Assembly (NCBI RefSeq): GCF_000473045.1
Contig: NZ_AXAY01000014.1
Coordinates: forward strand, 62,192-126,191
Direction of reading: 5' to 3'
From: Bradyrhizobium sp. WSM3983
GTDB taxonomy: Bacteria > Pseudomonadota > Alphaproteobacteria > Rhizobiales > Xanthobacteraceae
Length of the DNA stretch: 64,000 nucleotides
Under the pieces are notes generated by a model, which searched no databases, was not told the origin of the DNA, and worked only from the letters and a program-made list of their open reading frames with translations. The stretch's first letter is position 1; the number at the start of each line of letters is the position of its first letter. Below are positions 10,614-19,174 of the stretch, piece after piece. Made by a program: the position numbers and the translations under genes.

Positions 10614-11033
10614 ATGGCCGGCTACTCCGGCAAATCGTTAGTGCAAAAGCTCGGCATCAAGCCGGGCTTTTGTATTTTCGTGGATGGGCTTTCGGTTGCC
10701 TATCGCGATGTCGTCGGCGAATTGCCGGACGATGTGACTATCGCCAAGACCGCGAAGGCGCCGCTCGACATGGTGCATGTCTTCGCAGCCGAGGCCAAAG
10801 GTCTCGCCGCCAAGCTGCGCGGCTACCGCAAGGCGATCGCGCCCGATGGAATGATCTGGGCGTCCTGGCCGAAGAAGGCATCGGGCGTCGCGACAGACGT
10901 GACGGAAGCATTGGTGCGCGAGGCCGCGCTCGCGAACGGTCTCGTCGATATCAAGATCTGCGCCGTCGACGACATCTGGTCCGGCCTGAAGCTCGTGATC
11001 CCCGTGAAGGACCGCGCGAAGCTCGCGAAATAG
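10614..11033 (+). CDS. DUF3052 family protein
   Basis: A 139-residue soluble protein beginning MAGYSGKSLVQKLGIKPG, with the DUF3052 features LVQKLGIKPG, MVHVFA, GMIWASWPKKASG and a conserved VDDIWSGLKLVIPV near the end. No enzymatic residues are known for this family. It sits 12 bases after ftsH and is likely cotranscribed, but a functional tie to FtsH is only inferred from position. Confidence 0.8.
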   Translation: MAGYSGKSLVQKLGIKPGFCIFVDGLSVAYRDVVGELPDDVTIAKTAKAPLDMVHVFAAEAKGLAAKLRGYRKAIAPDGMIWASWPKKASGVATDVTEALVREAALANGLVDIKICAVDDIWSGLKLVIPVKDRAKLAK

Positions 11034-11042
11034 CGCCGGCGC

Positions 11043-11160
11043 CGTAGGGTGGGTTAGCCGTGCGGACTGCGCGAAGCGCAGGCTGCTCGGCGTAACCCAC
11101 CTCTTCTGTTTCCGCGGCGATGGACAGTGGTGGGTTACGCTTTCGGCTAACCCACCTACG
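11043..11160. repeat. Intergenic palindromic repeat (GTAGGGTGGGTTAGCC type)
   Basis: The outer arms CGTAGGGTGGGTTAGCCG (11043-11060) and CGGCTAACCCACCTACG (11144-11160) are inverted. An inner pair, GCGTAACCCACC and GGTGGGTTACGC, nests inside. The element fills the gap between two convergent genes and would fold into one long hairpin. I recall similar sequences dispersed in Bradyrhizobium genomes, but only this copy is visible here. Confidence 0.8.
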
Positions 11161-11166
11161 ATATTC

Positions 11167-12024
11167 TCACTTCGCCGCTGCACCGCCACGCCCCAGAAAA
11201 TGCAGCACGTCGTCGTCAAACTGCTTGGGGTCCTGCAGGAACGAGAAGTGGCTGACCTCCGGCTGGATCAGCAGGCCGGCGCCGGGAATGTTCGCCGCCA
11301 TGAACGCGGTGTTCTCGCGCTTGATTGCCTCGTCGTGGTCGCCGTCGACGATCCAGGTCGGCACCTTGATCGCCGCGAGATCGGAGGCCGTCCATTTCGG
11401 CTGGCTCTCCCACATCTTGGTAATCTCCGCGACGAAGCTCTTGTATTCGGTGGCCGTCGGCGAGAGGCGCTTGTACTCCTCGCCCGCCCGCGCGATGTAG
11501 GCGTTGAAGACGTCGCTCGACGCAATATCGGCAACGCCCGACGGATCCGAATTCGCCGCGAACGCGAATAGCCTGCTCACCCGCTCCGGGTGCTTCATCG
11601 CGATGTCGAGGCCGATGATCGCGCCGTCGCTCCAGCCGACGATCGCAGCCTTGCTGATCTTGAGATGGTCGAGCAGGGCGATCACATCCGAGGCCATCAG
11701 GTCGTAGCCATACGGCTCCTGATTGCGGCTGCTGCGCCCGTGGCCGCGGCTGTCCATGACGATGACCTGATAATGCCGTTGCAGCGCGCGGACCTGGTGG
11801 CCCCAGTAATTGGCATTGGCGAGGCCGCCATGCAGCAGCACGACCGGCTCGCCGCGGCCGAACACGGCATACCAGATCTTGATGCCGTTGACGGGCGCGA
11901 AGCCGCTTTGCGTTGCCTTGGGCAAGGTCGGCGTCGGCGGCAGGTTCAGCCATCGCGGCGCCGAATGAGCTGCATTGATTGAAACCGCCACGAGACACGC
12001 GACGAAGAGATTGCGAAGCAGCAT
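11167..12024 (-). CDS. Secreted alpha/beta hydrolase
   Basis: A 285-residue alpha/beta-hydrolase-fold protein with an N-terminal signal peptide (MLLRNLFVACLVAVS to AAHSA). It shows the oxyanion-loop motif VVLLHGG, the strand VIVMDSRGHGRS, the nucleophile elbow GWSDG (Ser), an acidic residue in VDGDHDEA and the terminal His in VSHFSFL. Ser, Asp and His are thus all in place. The closest functional types are proline-iminopeptidase-like and haloperoxidase-like hydrolases; the substrate is unknown. ATG 12024 is chosen because AGGAAGG lies seven bases upstream and the signal peptide starts there. It is divergent from the LivK-like gene. Confidence 0.85.
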   Translation of the reverse strand: MLLRNLFVACLVAVSINAAHSAPRWLNLPPTPTLPKATQSGFAPVNGIKIWYAVFGRGEPVVLLHGGLANANYWGHQVRALQRHYQVIVMDSRGHGRSSRNQEPYGYDLMASDVIALLDHLKISKAAIVGWSDGAIIGLDIAMKHPERVSRLFAFAANSDPSGVADIASSDVFNAYIARAGEEYKRLSPTATEYKSFVAEITKMWESQPKWTASDLAAIKVPTWIVDGDHDEAIKRENTAFMAANIPGAGLLIQPEVSHFSFLQDPKQFDDDVLHFLGRGGAAAK

Positions 12025-12163
12025 GACGCGCCTTCCTGTTGGGCGATCGGACGTCACCCTGCGATCGCCTCCCGATAATGATTGGAGTTAGCCGCGATGT
12101 CATGGCATGCTCCCTTCAAATAACGGTGCGGCAATCGCACCAGCAAATGGGGAAGGGAAGCCG

Positions 12164-13366
12164 ATGCGCTTGACGGCGGCATTGGGCGCGTTTTGCGCCG
12201 TTTCATTTGCAACATTCAGCGCTTCCATCGCCGCCGAGATGCGCGGCGTCACCGCCACCGAGATCAAAATCGGCCAGACCATGCCCTATAGTGGGCCGGT
12301 CTCTGCCTTCGGCGCGCTCGGCAAGGGCGAGGTCGGCTATTTCAAGATGCTCAACGACAAGGGCGGCATCAACGGCCGCAAGGTCAATCTGATCTCGCTC
12401 GATGATAGCTATGCGCCGCCGAAATCGGTCGAGCAGACCCGCAGGCTGGTGGAGAGCGACGAGGTCGCGCTGATCTTCTCCTCGATCGGCACCGCGCATA
12501 ACACCGCGATCGCAAAATATCTCCAGAGCAAGAACGTGCCGCAGCTTTTCATCGGCTCCGGCGCTTCCAAATTTGCCGACAACGCGCAATATCCGCAGGC
12601 GACGATGGGGGTGCAGGCGCCGTTCCGCTACGAGGCGCGGCTCTATGCGCGCTATGCGCTCGCCAGGAACCCGAACACGAAATTCGCCGTGATCTCGCAG
12701 AACGACGATTACGGCCGCGACTATCTCGCCGGCCTCAAGGACGTGCTCGGCGAGAAATACGATTCCGTCGTCACCAATGCGACCTACGAGATCCAGGATC
12801 CGACCATCGATTCCCAGATCGTGAAATTGAAGGCCTCGGGCGCCGACGTGTTCGTGATCGCCGCGACGCCGAAATTCGCGGCGCAAGCGATCCGAAAATC
12901 CTTCGAGATCGGCTGGCGGCCGATGACATTCCTGTCCAACGTCGCCGTGTGGATCTCGACCGTGATGGAGCCCGCCGGCGTGGAAGCCGGCACCGGCATT
13001 CTCTCCACCGCTTATGTGAAGGACCCCGACGATCCCGCCTGGAAGGACGATCCCGGCGTCAAGGCGTGGCGCGACTTCATGACGAAATATGTACCGGAGG
13101 CCGACCAGCACGACACCAATTACGTCAACTCCTATAACAGCGCGATGGCCCTGGAGGCGGTGCTGAAGGCGTGCGGCGACGATCTGTCGACCGCGAACAT
13201 CCTCAAGCAGGCATTTTCGATTCACGATCTCGAATTGCCGATGCTGCTGCCCGGCATCAAGATCAACACCAGCCCAGGCGACCATGTCCCGGTCGACCAG
13301 ATGCAGTTCATGCGCTTCAACGGCAAGACCTGGGAGCGTTTCGGCGAGTTGCAGACGGGGAATTGA
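12164..13366 (+). CDS. LivK-like ABC transporter substrate-binding protein
   Basis: A 400-residue periplasmic binding protein of the type I fold used by branched-chain amino acid (HAAT) transporters. A signal peptide ends near SIAAEM. The mature protein begins with the family pattern TATEIKIGQTMPYSGP and continues with FKMLNDKGGINGRKV, YAPPKSVEQTR and FIGSGASKF. Homologs bind amino acids, amides or aromatic acids, so the ligand cannot be set from sequence. ATG 12164 is chosen for its signal peptide and the GGAAGGGAAG ribosome site. No permease or ATPase of this family is nearby, so it is an orphan that would share a transporter encoded elsewhere. Confidence 0.9.
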   Translation: MRLTAALGAFCAVSFATFSASIAAEMRGVTATEIKIGQTMPYSGPVSAFGALGKGEVGYFKMLNDKGGINGRKVNLISLDDSYAPPKSVEQTRRLVESDEVALIFSSIGTAHNTAIAKYLQSKNVPQLFIGSGASKFADNAQYPQATMGVQAPFRYEARLYARYALARNPNTKFAVISQNDDYGRDYLAGLKDVLGEKYDSVVTNATYEIQDPTIDSQIVKLKASGADVFVIAATPKFAAQAIRKSFEIGWRPMTFLSNVAVWISTVMEPAGVEAGTGILSTAYVKDPDDPAWKDDPGVKAWRDFMTKYVPEADQHDTNYVNSYNSAMALEAVLKACGDDLSTANILKQAFSIHDLELPMLLPGIKINTSPGDHVPVDQMQFMRFNGKTWERFGELQTGN

Positions 13367-13387
13367 CGGCGCACCGCGCGCTCACTT

Positions 13388-13470
13388 GTAGCCCGGATGG
13401 AGCGGAAGCGAAATCCGGGGTCTATCTGCTCGGTGAGTCCCGGATTACGCCACGCTCCAATCGGACTATG
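13388..13470. repeat. Intergenic palindromic repeat (GTAGCCCGGAT type)
   Basis: GTAGCCCGGATGGAGCG...AATCCGGGG is followed, after about 16 bases, by its degenerate reverse complement TCCCGGATTACGCCACGCTCCAATCGG. A smaller hairpin, CCCGGAT/ATCCGGG, lies within the left arm. The sequence type is familiar from Bradyrhizobium intergenic regions. Confidence 0.78.
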
Positions 13471-13597
13471 ATCCTGCCCGTCGAAGAGATGCCCGCCAGA
13501 TCATGAACAGGGCATCGCGGCGGGGCTAAAATGCCTCTTGTTGGCCATGATTTCGAGCGTACATTCGCCCGATCTGGGCGATGGCAGGGCAGTTGCA

Positions 13598-13738
13598 ATG
13601 ACGGCTCAGTCCCACAAGACCGCAGAAGAGCAGTACGAGGAGCAAGTTCGCATCCTCATCCGCATCGTTTCAGCCTCCACTTTGGGGCTTCTCGCTTTCG
13701 CTGCGGGCCTGCTGATTGGGACCTTTCTGTTTTCGTAA
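13598..13738 (+). CDS. Small single-pass membrane protein
   Basis: A 46-residue protein with a charged N-terminal half (EEQYEEQVRILIRI) and one transmembrane helix at the end (ASTLGLLAFAAGLLIGTFLFS). A weak ribosome site, GGCAGGGC, precedes ATG 13598. The sharp amphipathic-then-hydrophobic pattern is what supports it as real; no family is recognised. It is convergent with the membrane protein gene ending at 13776. Confidence 0.5.
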   Translation: MTAQSHKTAEEQYEEQVRILIRIVSASTLGLLAFAAGLLIGTFLFS

Positions 13739-13775
13739 TCGAAGATGAATATCCGGCTCTCCTGGAGCTGCGTCT

Positions 13776-15257
13776 TCACTTCGATGTCATGGCAGCCACG
13801 CCTTCGGCATCGTCGCGCACATGGACCACCGCGATCTTGTCACCGTAGATCCGCTTCCACCCCTTGATATGATCCAGCATCTGCGCCGCAGGCGAATCCG
13901 GGGTCAGCAGCGTCGCGTCGATCCTGTTGTCGTCGAGCATGCGCAGCAGGCCTGACACGTCACGGCCGTCTTCGGCCGCAAAATAGTCCATCAGGAATTT
14001 TTCGCCGTAGAGCTCCGATCGTCCGTCGACGAAAGGCCTGATGTCGCGAATGATCAGGTAGCCGCCAAAACCGTAGGAATTGAAGATGCGCGCGGCCTTG
14101 CGCTCGGTCAGCACATCGACCGCCGCAACTGGCGTCTGCGCCGTGGAGAATTCGAAGGTGTGGCGGCTTGAAAATCCCGCTGTCGCGCTTGCGGTCGCTA
14201 GCACGATTGCCAACGCGGCCAGCGCCGCCGGGGCGCCAGGCGCCATCCGCAAGCCACGCGGTGAATCGGAGACGGCCCTGAACCAGCCGCTCAGCGGTTG
14301 CGCCAGCACCAGGGGAACGAGCACGCCGAACGTCTCAATGCTGCGGACATGCGCCAGCGCCATCCAGGTGGCGCCGAGGATCAGCAGCACGCGCGGCGGC
14401 GACAGCGCTAGCCCACGCGTCAGCGCCAGACCGAGCAGTCCGAGCAGCGCGCCCGCGAACGGGCTGAACGAACTGAAATCGGCCGGACGCCATTCGGCGA
14501 TGACGGAGAACGATTTGCCGAGGCTGAGGATGCGGGCGGCACCGAGCAGCGTGTCCAGGCCGTAGGGCGTGCAGCAGCTCGCCGCCAGTGCGCCAAGCCC
14601 GAACGCGGCCAAGCGCATCGCGAGCGCCAGCCGGCGCGGCGGCGCTGCGCGCCAGAGCGCTTCGAGGCCGATTGCGCCGATCAAGGCGAGCCCGAGCACG
14701 AAGCCGCCGTGAAGATTGGCCCACAGAGCCATCAGCGGCAGCAGCAGGAAGGACGGCGCGCGGCCGCGATCGGCTGCGGCCATCAAGGCGCCGGTCCAGG
14801 CGACCATGACCGGCAACGCCAGCACGTGTGGGCGGGCCAGCAGATGCGGCGCGGCCAGCGTCATCGCCAGCAGGCAGAACACCAGCGCATAGGGCAGGTC
14901 GAGATGCCGTTGCAGGAAGGTCAGCAGCCATCCCATCGCCAGCGCGATCGCGGCCGCAGTCAGCACGACGGGCCCGGCCCAGCCCCAATGGGCATAGGCC
15001 GTCGCGAACAGCACCTGTGACAGCCAGGAGGTCGAGAGCCAGACCTCACCCTGGTGCGTCAGCGAATAGAGGTCGGTCCAGGGCACGGCACGATGATCGA
15101 GGATCCACTCGCCGACCTTGATCTGCCAGAGCGTATCGGGATCGTGCAGCAGGCTGTCGCCGCTCACCAGCAGCAGCAGGAATGTCGCGGCCGTGACGCA
15201 GAGCGGCGCCAGATTGCGCTGGGCTCGCGCGATCGGAAGGCTGGCCGCGATGGTCAT
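13776..15257 (-). CDS. Polytopic membrane protein, GT-C-like (paralog 2 of a tandem pair)
   Basis: A 493-residue protein with about ten hydrophobic segments, then a soluble C-terminal domain of roughly 110 residues. The first outer loop carries an acidic motif, HDPDTLWQIKVGEWILDH, then WLSTSWLSQVLFA, resembling the first loop of GT-C glycosyltransferases. The C-terminal domain has FNSYGFGGYLI, PFVDGRSELYG and DATLLTPDS, a pattern found in many uncharacterised bacterial membrane proteins. Its ATG overlaps the stop codon of the upstream paralog by four bases (ATGA), so the two are translationally coupled. Lipid-linked sugar transfer is an inference only. Confidence 0.8.
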   Translation of the reverse strand: MTIAASLPIARAQRNLAPLCVTAATFLLLLVSGDSLLHDPDTLWQIKVGEWILDHRAVPWTDLYSLTHQGEVWLSTSWLSQVLFATAYAHWGWAGPVVLTAAAIALAMGWLLTFLQRHLDLPYALVFCLLAMTLAAPHLLARPHVLALPVMVAWTGALMAAADRGRAPSFLLLPLMALWANLHGGFVLGLALIGAIGLEALWRAAPPRRLALAMRLAAFGLGALAASCCTPYGLDTLLGAARILSLGKSFSVIAEWRPADFSSFSPFAGALLGLLGLALTRGLALSPPRVLLILGATWMALAHVRSIETFGVLVPLVLAQPLSGWFRAVSDSPRGLRMAPGAPAALAALAIVLATASATAGFSSRHTFEFSTAQTPVAAVDVLTERKAARIFNSYGFGGYLIIRDIRPFVDGRSELYGEKFLMDYFAAEDGRDVSGLLRMLDDNRIDATLLTPDSPAAQMLDHIKGWKRIYGDKIAVVHVRDDAEGVAAMTSK

Positions 15258-16744
15258 GGCTTGGCCGGCGCGGCCGCCGGCGGCTCGCCGTCACGCACAT
15301 GGATCACGGCGATGTCGTCGGCATAGAGCCGCTTCCAGCCCTTGACGTGATCCAGGAATTGCGGTCCCGGCGTATCGGCCCCCAGCAGTGTCGCGTCGAT
15401 CTTGTATTCGTCCAGCAGGCGCGGCAGCAGCTCGGGCTTCTTGCCCTCGGTGGCCTTGAAGAAGTCCATCACGAACTTCTCTCCATAGAGTTCGGCGCGG
15501 CCGTCGACGAAGACCGGGATGTCGCGCGAGATCAGATAGCCGCCGAACTGGTAGCCGTTGAAGATGCGCTGCGCCTTGCGCTCTCGGAGCAGGTCGACGG
15601 CGGCGACCGGCGTCTGGTCCATCGTGAAGGTGAAGCGGTGATGCGACATGTAGATCGAGGTCGAGGTCCAGGCCGCGACGGCGATCATCAGCGCGCCTGT
15701 GATGGTGACGTAGCGCGCTGCCCAGCTCTCGGTGGCTTGCGCGTCAACCTGCGGCAGCGGGGATGTCTCGCCGAGCGGCTTGGCCAGCACCAGCGGCACC
15801 AGGAAGGCAAAAGCCTCGATGCTCCTGACATGGGTGAGGCCCATCCAGGTGAACAGCAGGATCAGAAGGATACGCGGCGGCGACAGCGTCAGGCCGCGAA
15901 ACAGGCCGATCGCGATGAGACCGAGGATCGCGCCTTCGAACGCGGAGAACGAGGCGAAATTCGCCGGCATCCATTCCGAGATGACCGAGAGCAATTCACC
16001 GAGATTGAGGATGTTGGTCGCGCCCAGCAGCGTGCGCCAGCCATAGGGCGTGACGCAGGCGGCCGCCATCGCGGCGACGCCGAACAGGAACCAGCGCGCG
16101 AGCAGCCGGATCTGCTTCCCGGACTCCAGCGTCCAGATCGCCTCAAGCGCCATCGGGCCGATCAGCGCGAGGCCGAGCACGAAGCCGCCATGCAGGTTCG
16201 CCCATAGCGACATCAGGGGCAGCCAGCCCCAGGACGGCGTGACCTTGCGGTCGGCCGCATTCATCAGCACGCCGACCCAGGCGATCATCACCGGCAGCGC
16301 CAGGATGTGCGGCCGCGTCAGGATGTGGTGCAGCGACAACAGCACGGCCAGCATCGCGAACAGCACCGAGCGCGGAATTTCGAGATGCGCGTCGAGCAGG
16401 TAAACGAACACGGCAGCCGACGCCGCGATCGCGAGCGCGGTAAGGATCACCGGCCCCGCCCAGTCCCATTGTGTGTAGGAGACCGCGAACAGGACTTGCG
16501 ACAGCCAGGACGTCGAGATCCAGGGCTCGCCGGGGCGCGTAAAGGAATAGAAGTCGGTATAGGGCAGGGCGTGGTGATCGAGGATCCACTGGCCGATCTT
16601 GATCTGCCAGAACGAGTCGGAGTCCTGAAGCAGCGTGTCGCCGATATAGAGGAAGAACAGATAGGCACCCGCGCCGACACACAGCGGCACCAGCGCTCGC
16701 GCGCGGCTCTGCAGCGTAATGCTGTTGGTGAAGGATAGGGACAT
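15254..16744 (-). CDS. Polytopic membrane protein, GT-C-like (paralog 1 of a tandem pair)
   Basis: A 496-residue paralog of the next gene, matching it along its length: first-loop motif QDSDSFWQIKIGQWILDH, WISTSWLSQVLFAVSY, WANLHGGFVLGLALIG, CVTPYGWRTLLGA, and the tail domain FNGYQFGGYLI, VFVDGRAELYG and DATLLGADT. About ten membrane segments are expected. ATG 16744 is chosen because GAGG lies seven bases upstream and the paralogy begins soon after; the open frame continues far upstream into repeat sequence that does not look coding. It is the first gene of a two-gene operon, with the 374-bp inverted repeat starting about 130 bases upstream. Confidence 0.8.
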   Translation of the reverse strand: MSLSFTNSITLQSRARALVPLCVGAGAYLFFLYIGDTLLQDSDSFWQIKIGQWILDHHALPYTDFYSFTRPGEPWISTSWLSQVLFAVSYTQWDWAGPVILTALAIAASAAVFVYLLDAHLEIPRSVLFAMLAVLLSLHHILTRPHILALPVMIAWVGVLMNAADRKVTPSWGWLPLMSLWANLHGGFVLGLALIGPMALEAIWTLESGKQIRLLARWFLFGVAAMAAACVTPYGWRTLLGATNILNLGELLSVISEWMPANFASFSAFEGAILGLIAIGLFRGLTLSPPRILLILLFTWMGLTHVRSIEAFAFLVPLVLAKPLGETSPLPQVDAQATESWAARYVTITGALMIAVAAWTSTSIYMSHHRFTFTMDQTPVAAVDLLRERKAQRIFNGYQFGGYLISRDIPVFVDGRAELYGEKFVMDFFKATEGKKPELLPRLLDEYKIDATLLGADTPGPQFLDHVKGWKRLYADDIAVIHVRDGEPPAAAPAKP

Positions 16745-16872
16745 GCCGCCTCGTCTTGTTCTTGGTCCTGTTGGCCGAGCGGGCGGCATTTGACCATGGC
16801 GGTCATAACTTCCAGTAAATCGGCGGACGAGAACGCTACGACGAGACTCGACCGGCGCCACGACATAGGTCC

Positions 16873-17246
16873 GTTCCCTCCCCCCTTGTGGGGGAGGGCT
16901 AGGGAGGGGGTAGCTCAGGAAAAGGTGCCGGTTGTTGATGATGCACCGAGGACGGTGCGCGATGGAAAAAATCCCCGTGTGGCACCCCCTCCCTGCCCCT
17001 CCCCCACAATAGCAGGGCAATCGCATATGACTTCCTTGCGGCGACCTGCGCGCACGCCTCGTCCTTCGAGACGGCGCTTACGCGCCTCCTCAGGATGAGG
17101 CTAACCAGCGTCAGTGCCCCCTTGAAACTGCTGCCGCATACTCCGCCCTCATCTGAGGAGCCCGCCCAAAGCGGGCGTCTCGAAGGATGGCCGCAGGGAC
17201 AAGTTTTCATATGCGATTGCCCTGCTCCACAAAGGGGGGAGGGAAC
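16873..17246. repeat. Nested inverted-repeat element, about 374 bp
   Basis: The outer arms GTTCCCTCCCCCCTTGTG (from 16873) and CACAAAGGGGGGAGGGAAC (to 17246) are inverted. Inside, a G-rich block at 16888-16914 pairs with a C-rich block at 16982-17008. A perfect 20-bp inverted pair lies at 17011-17030 and 17207-17226. A further pair (CCTTCGAGACG...CCTCAGGATGAGG, 17062-17100, with CCTCATCTGAGGAG...CGTCTCGAAGG, 17147-17187) lies within it. It occupies most of the 713-base gap 16745-17457 and has no convincing gene. It looks like a composite of the palindromic units common in Bradyrhizobium, or a non-autonomous element. Confidence 0.85.
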
Positions 17247-17457
17247 GGAAAGAGCGCCGCTGTGTCCCCGCAATTTAACCGATTGTTTTAGATTTCGGTT
17301 TACCATCGGCGAATACCCACAAACGGTTCCGCATTTACGCAGTCGAATTAACTGCGGCGCAAGTCTTTGCCCTTACGTTCGGTTCCATGGTCGGGCGGCG
17401 CTGGGAAGCCGGAAAGACCAGACCAGTTGAAGCCACGTGTATCCTTTGGAGCAATCT

Positions 17458-17622
17458 ATGAAGAACCTCGTTTCGCGTTTCGTGAACGACGAATCCGGCG
17501 CCACCGCCATCGAATACGGCCTGATCGCCGCCGGCATCGCGCTGGCGATCATCACCGTCGTCAACAACCTCGGCACCACGCTGAACGCCAAGTTCGGCTC
17601 GATCTCGTCCAGCCTCAAGTAA
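17458..17622 (+). CDS. Flp/Fap-type pilin
   Basis: A 54-residue prepilin. A short charged leader is followed by the processing region DESGATAIEYGLIAAGIALAII: the conserved Gly-Ala..Glu-Tyr of Flp pilins, and the hydrophobic helix that packs the pilus core. TadV/CpaA-type peptidases cut such proteins after the Gly. ATG 17458 is preceded by TTTGGAG. A strong terminator follows, so it is a single-gene transcript. No other tad/cpa genes are in the window, so assembly would rely on a tad locus elsewhere. Confidence 0.93.
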   Translation: MKNLVSRFVNDESGATAIEYGLIAAGIALAIITVVNNLGTTLNAKFGSISSSLK

Positions 17623-17645
17623 GCTCGACGATCACCGGAATAGCG

Positions 17646-17674
17646 AAGAGCCCCGTCATCGACGGGGCTCTTTT
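17646..17674 (+). terminator. Rho-independent terminator after the Flp pilin gene
   Basis: AGAGCCCCGTC and GACGGGGCTCT pair around an ATC loop and are followed by TTTG. It lies 24 bases after the pilin stop codon. Confidence 0.88.
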
Positions 17675-17791
17675 GCTTTGCCCGCAGCATCGGCGCGGGG
17701 CATTCGACAATCGGGCTTAAGCCTCCTTCAAGTCCCTCGGGTGTATGGCTTGAACGCATCTGCGTCACCGTATTGCGTCAAAGGAAGCCGC

Positions 17792-19021
17792 ATGGCCGAA
17801 GCCTCGTCCGCCCCGCCTGCTGTTGCTCGTCACGGCGCACTCCCTGCGACGCTCCTCAACATCTCCTTCGTGCTGGCGATCGTCACGCTGGCGTATTTTC
17901 CGACGGCCTATCTCACGCATGTGTGGATCTTTGGCGCGGATGGACGCGGCATCCCGACCGACTTCGTCAATGTCTGGGCGGCCGGAAAACTGGCGCTGGA
18001 GGGCCATCCCGCGCTGGCCTGGGATTGGGACATCCAGAAGCAGGTCGAGCTTGCGCTGCTCAAGCAGGATTTCGTCGGCCATTTCGCCTGGCACTATCCG
18101 CCGCCCTTTCTGTTCGTCGCCTCTCTCCTCGCGCAGTTTCCCTATGCGGTGGCTTTCATCGGCTGGGCCGCGTTCAGCATGGTGCCCTATCTCGCCGTGA
18201 TGCGCGCGATCATCGGGCGCAACGCGGGCCTGGTGCTTGCGATTGGATTTCCCGCCACCTTCATCAACATCCTGGTCGGGCAGAACGGTTTCCTCACCGC
18301 GTCTCTGATCGGCGGCATGCTTTATCTGCTGCCGACGCGACCGGTGCTGGCTGGAATCTGCCTGGGACTTCTGAGCTACAAGCCCCAATATGGACTGCTG
18401 TTTCCGCTGGTGCTGATCGCCGCCGCCGAGTGGACGGTGCTTTTCACCGCCGCCATCGTCACTGTGACGATCGCAGGGGCGTCCTGGCTCGCATTCGGGA
18501 CGGAAAGCTGGCAGGCCTTCTTCCACTGGATCCCGATGTTCTCGCAGGCCTTTCTGACCGAAGGACGAGCACCCTGGTTCAAGATGCAGAGCATCTTTGC
18601 GTTCGTGCGCTATGTCGGCGGCACCGAGCAGCTCGGATGGATCTTCCAGTGGGTGTTGACGACAGCAATTGCCGTCGTGCTGGTCGTGATGTGGCGGAGC
18701 AGGCTGCCCTACGCGCTGAAAGCGGCGATGCTTGCGGCGGCAACGCTGCTCACGACGCCCTATCTCTTCATGTATGATCTGGTTGTGCTGGGCATCGCGG
18801 TGGCGTTTCTCATCCGCGCCGGGCTCGATGAAGGTTTCGCGCGCCATGAGGTGATGGCCTTGGCGCTCGTCTTCGCGCTGCTTGCGACCTTCCTGTTTCT
18901 CGGACAACCGGTGGGCTTCCCGGCGATCCTCATCGTCTTCGCGCTGATCCTCGCCCGCTGCGCAGCCTGGCGGACGGCCGAGGCTGCCTCGGCGCAGCTC
19001 GCAATCACGCAACCGAATTGA
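17792..19021 (+). CDS. GT87-like (DUF2029) polytopic membrane glycosyltransferase
   Basis: A 409-residue protein with about ten transmembrane segments. The first outer loop has GIPTDFVNVWAAGKLALEGHPALAWD, matching the acidic loop of GT87 (DUF2029) polyprenyl-phosphate mannosyltransferases. A second signature, HYPPPFLFVASLLA, follows. The central LSYKPQYGLLFPLVL (a KPQ motif after a helix) is also typical of the family. Such enzymes move sugars from polyprenyl phosphates onto extracytoplasmic acceptors. ATG 17792 is chosen for AAAGGAAG upstream. The adjacent pilin could be an acceptor, but that is speculation from position. Confidence 0.8.
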   Translation: MAEASSAPPAVARHGALPATLLNISFVLAIVTLAYFPTAYLTHVWIFGADGRGIPTDFVNVWAAGKLALEGHPALAWDWDIQKQVELALLKQDFVGHFAWHYPPPFLFVASLLAQFPYAVAFIGWAAFSMVPYLAVMRAIIGRNAGLVLAIGFPATFINILVGQNGFLTASLIGGMLYLLPTRPVLAGICLGLLSYKPQYGLLFPLVLIAAAEWTVLFTAAIVTVTIAGASWLAFGTESWQAFFHWIPMFSQAFLTEGRAPWFKMQSIFAFVRYVGGTEQLGWIFQWVLTTAIAVVLVVMWRSRLPYALKAAMLAAATLLTTPYLFMYDLVVLGIAVAFLIRAGLDEGFARHEVMALALVFALLATFLFLGQPVGFPAILIVFALILARCAAWRTAEAASAQLAITQPN

Positions 19022-19154
19022 GCCGCGCGACCAGGCTCTGATCGCGGCCTGGCGCGAGACGCTAGGGCGTGTACCCGTAAACGCTCGCCGTCCGCGCATC
19101 GATGTTTGCTTCACCGCTCGACAGCGGCGGAATTGCGGAGATCCCTCAACCGCC

Positions 19155-19174
19155 GCTAGGGGCCAGAAGGCGAC
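19155..19174 (+). repeat. 20-bp direct repeat, left copy
   Basis: GCTAGGGGCCAGAAGGCGAC matches the copy at 24017-24036 at 18 of 20 positions in the same orientation. It sits in the gap 19022-19387, where I see no gene and no clear promoter. Together the two copies bracket the MFS, desaturase and toroid genes. Confidence 0.5.

Noticed and set aside
16790..17430. Overlapping open frames on both strands across the nested repeat
   Set aside because: They run through palindromic DNA, have Pro/Arg-rich translations and lack ribosome sites.
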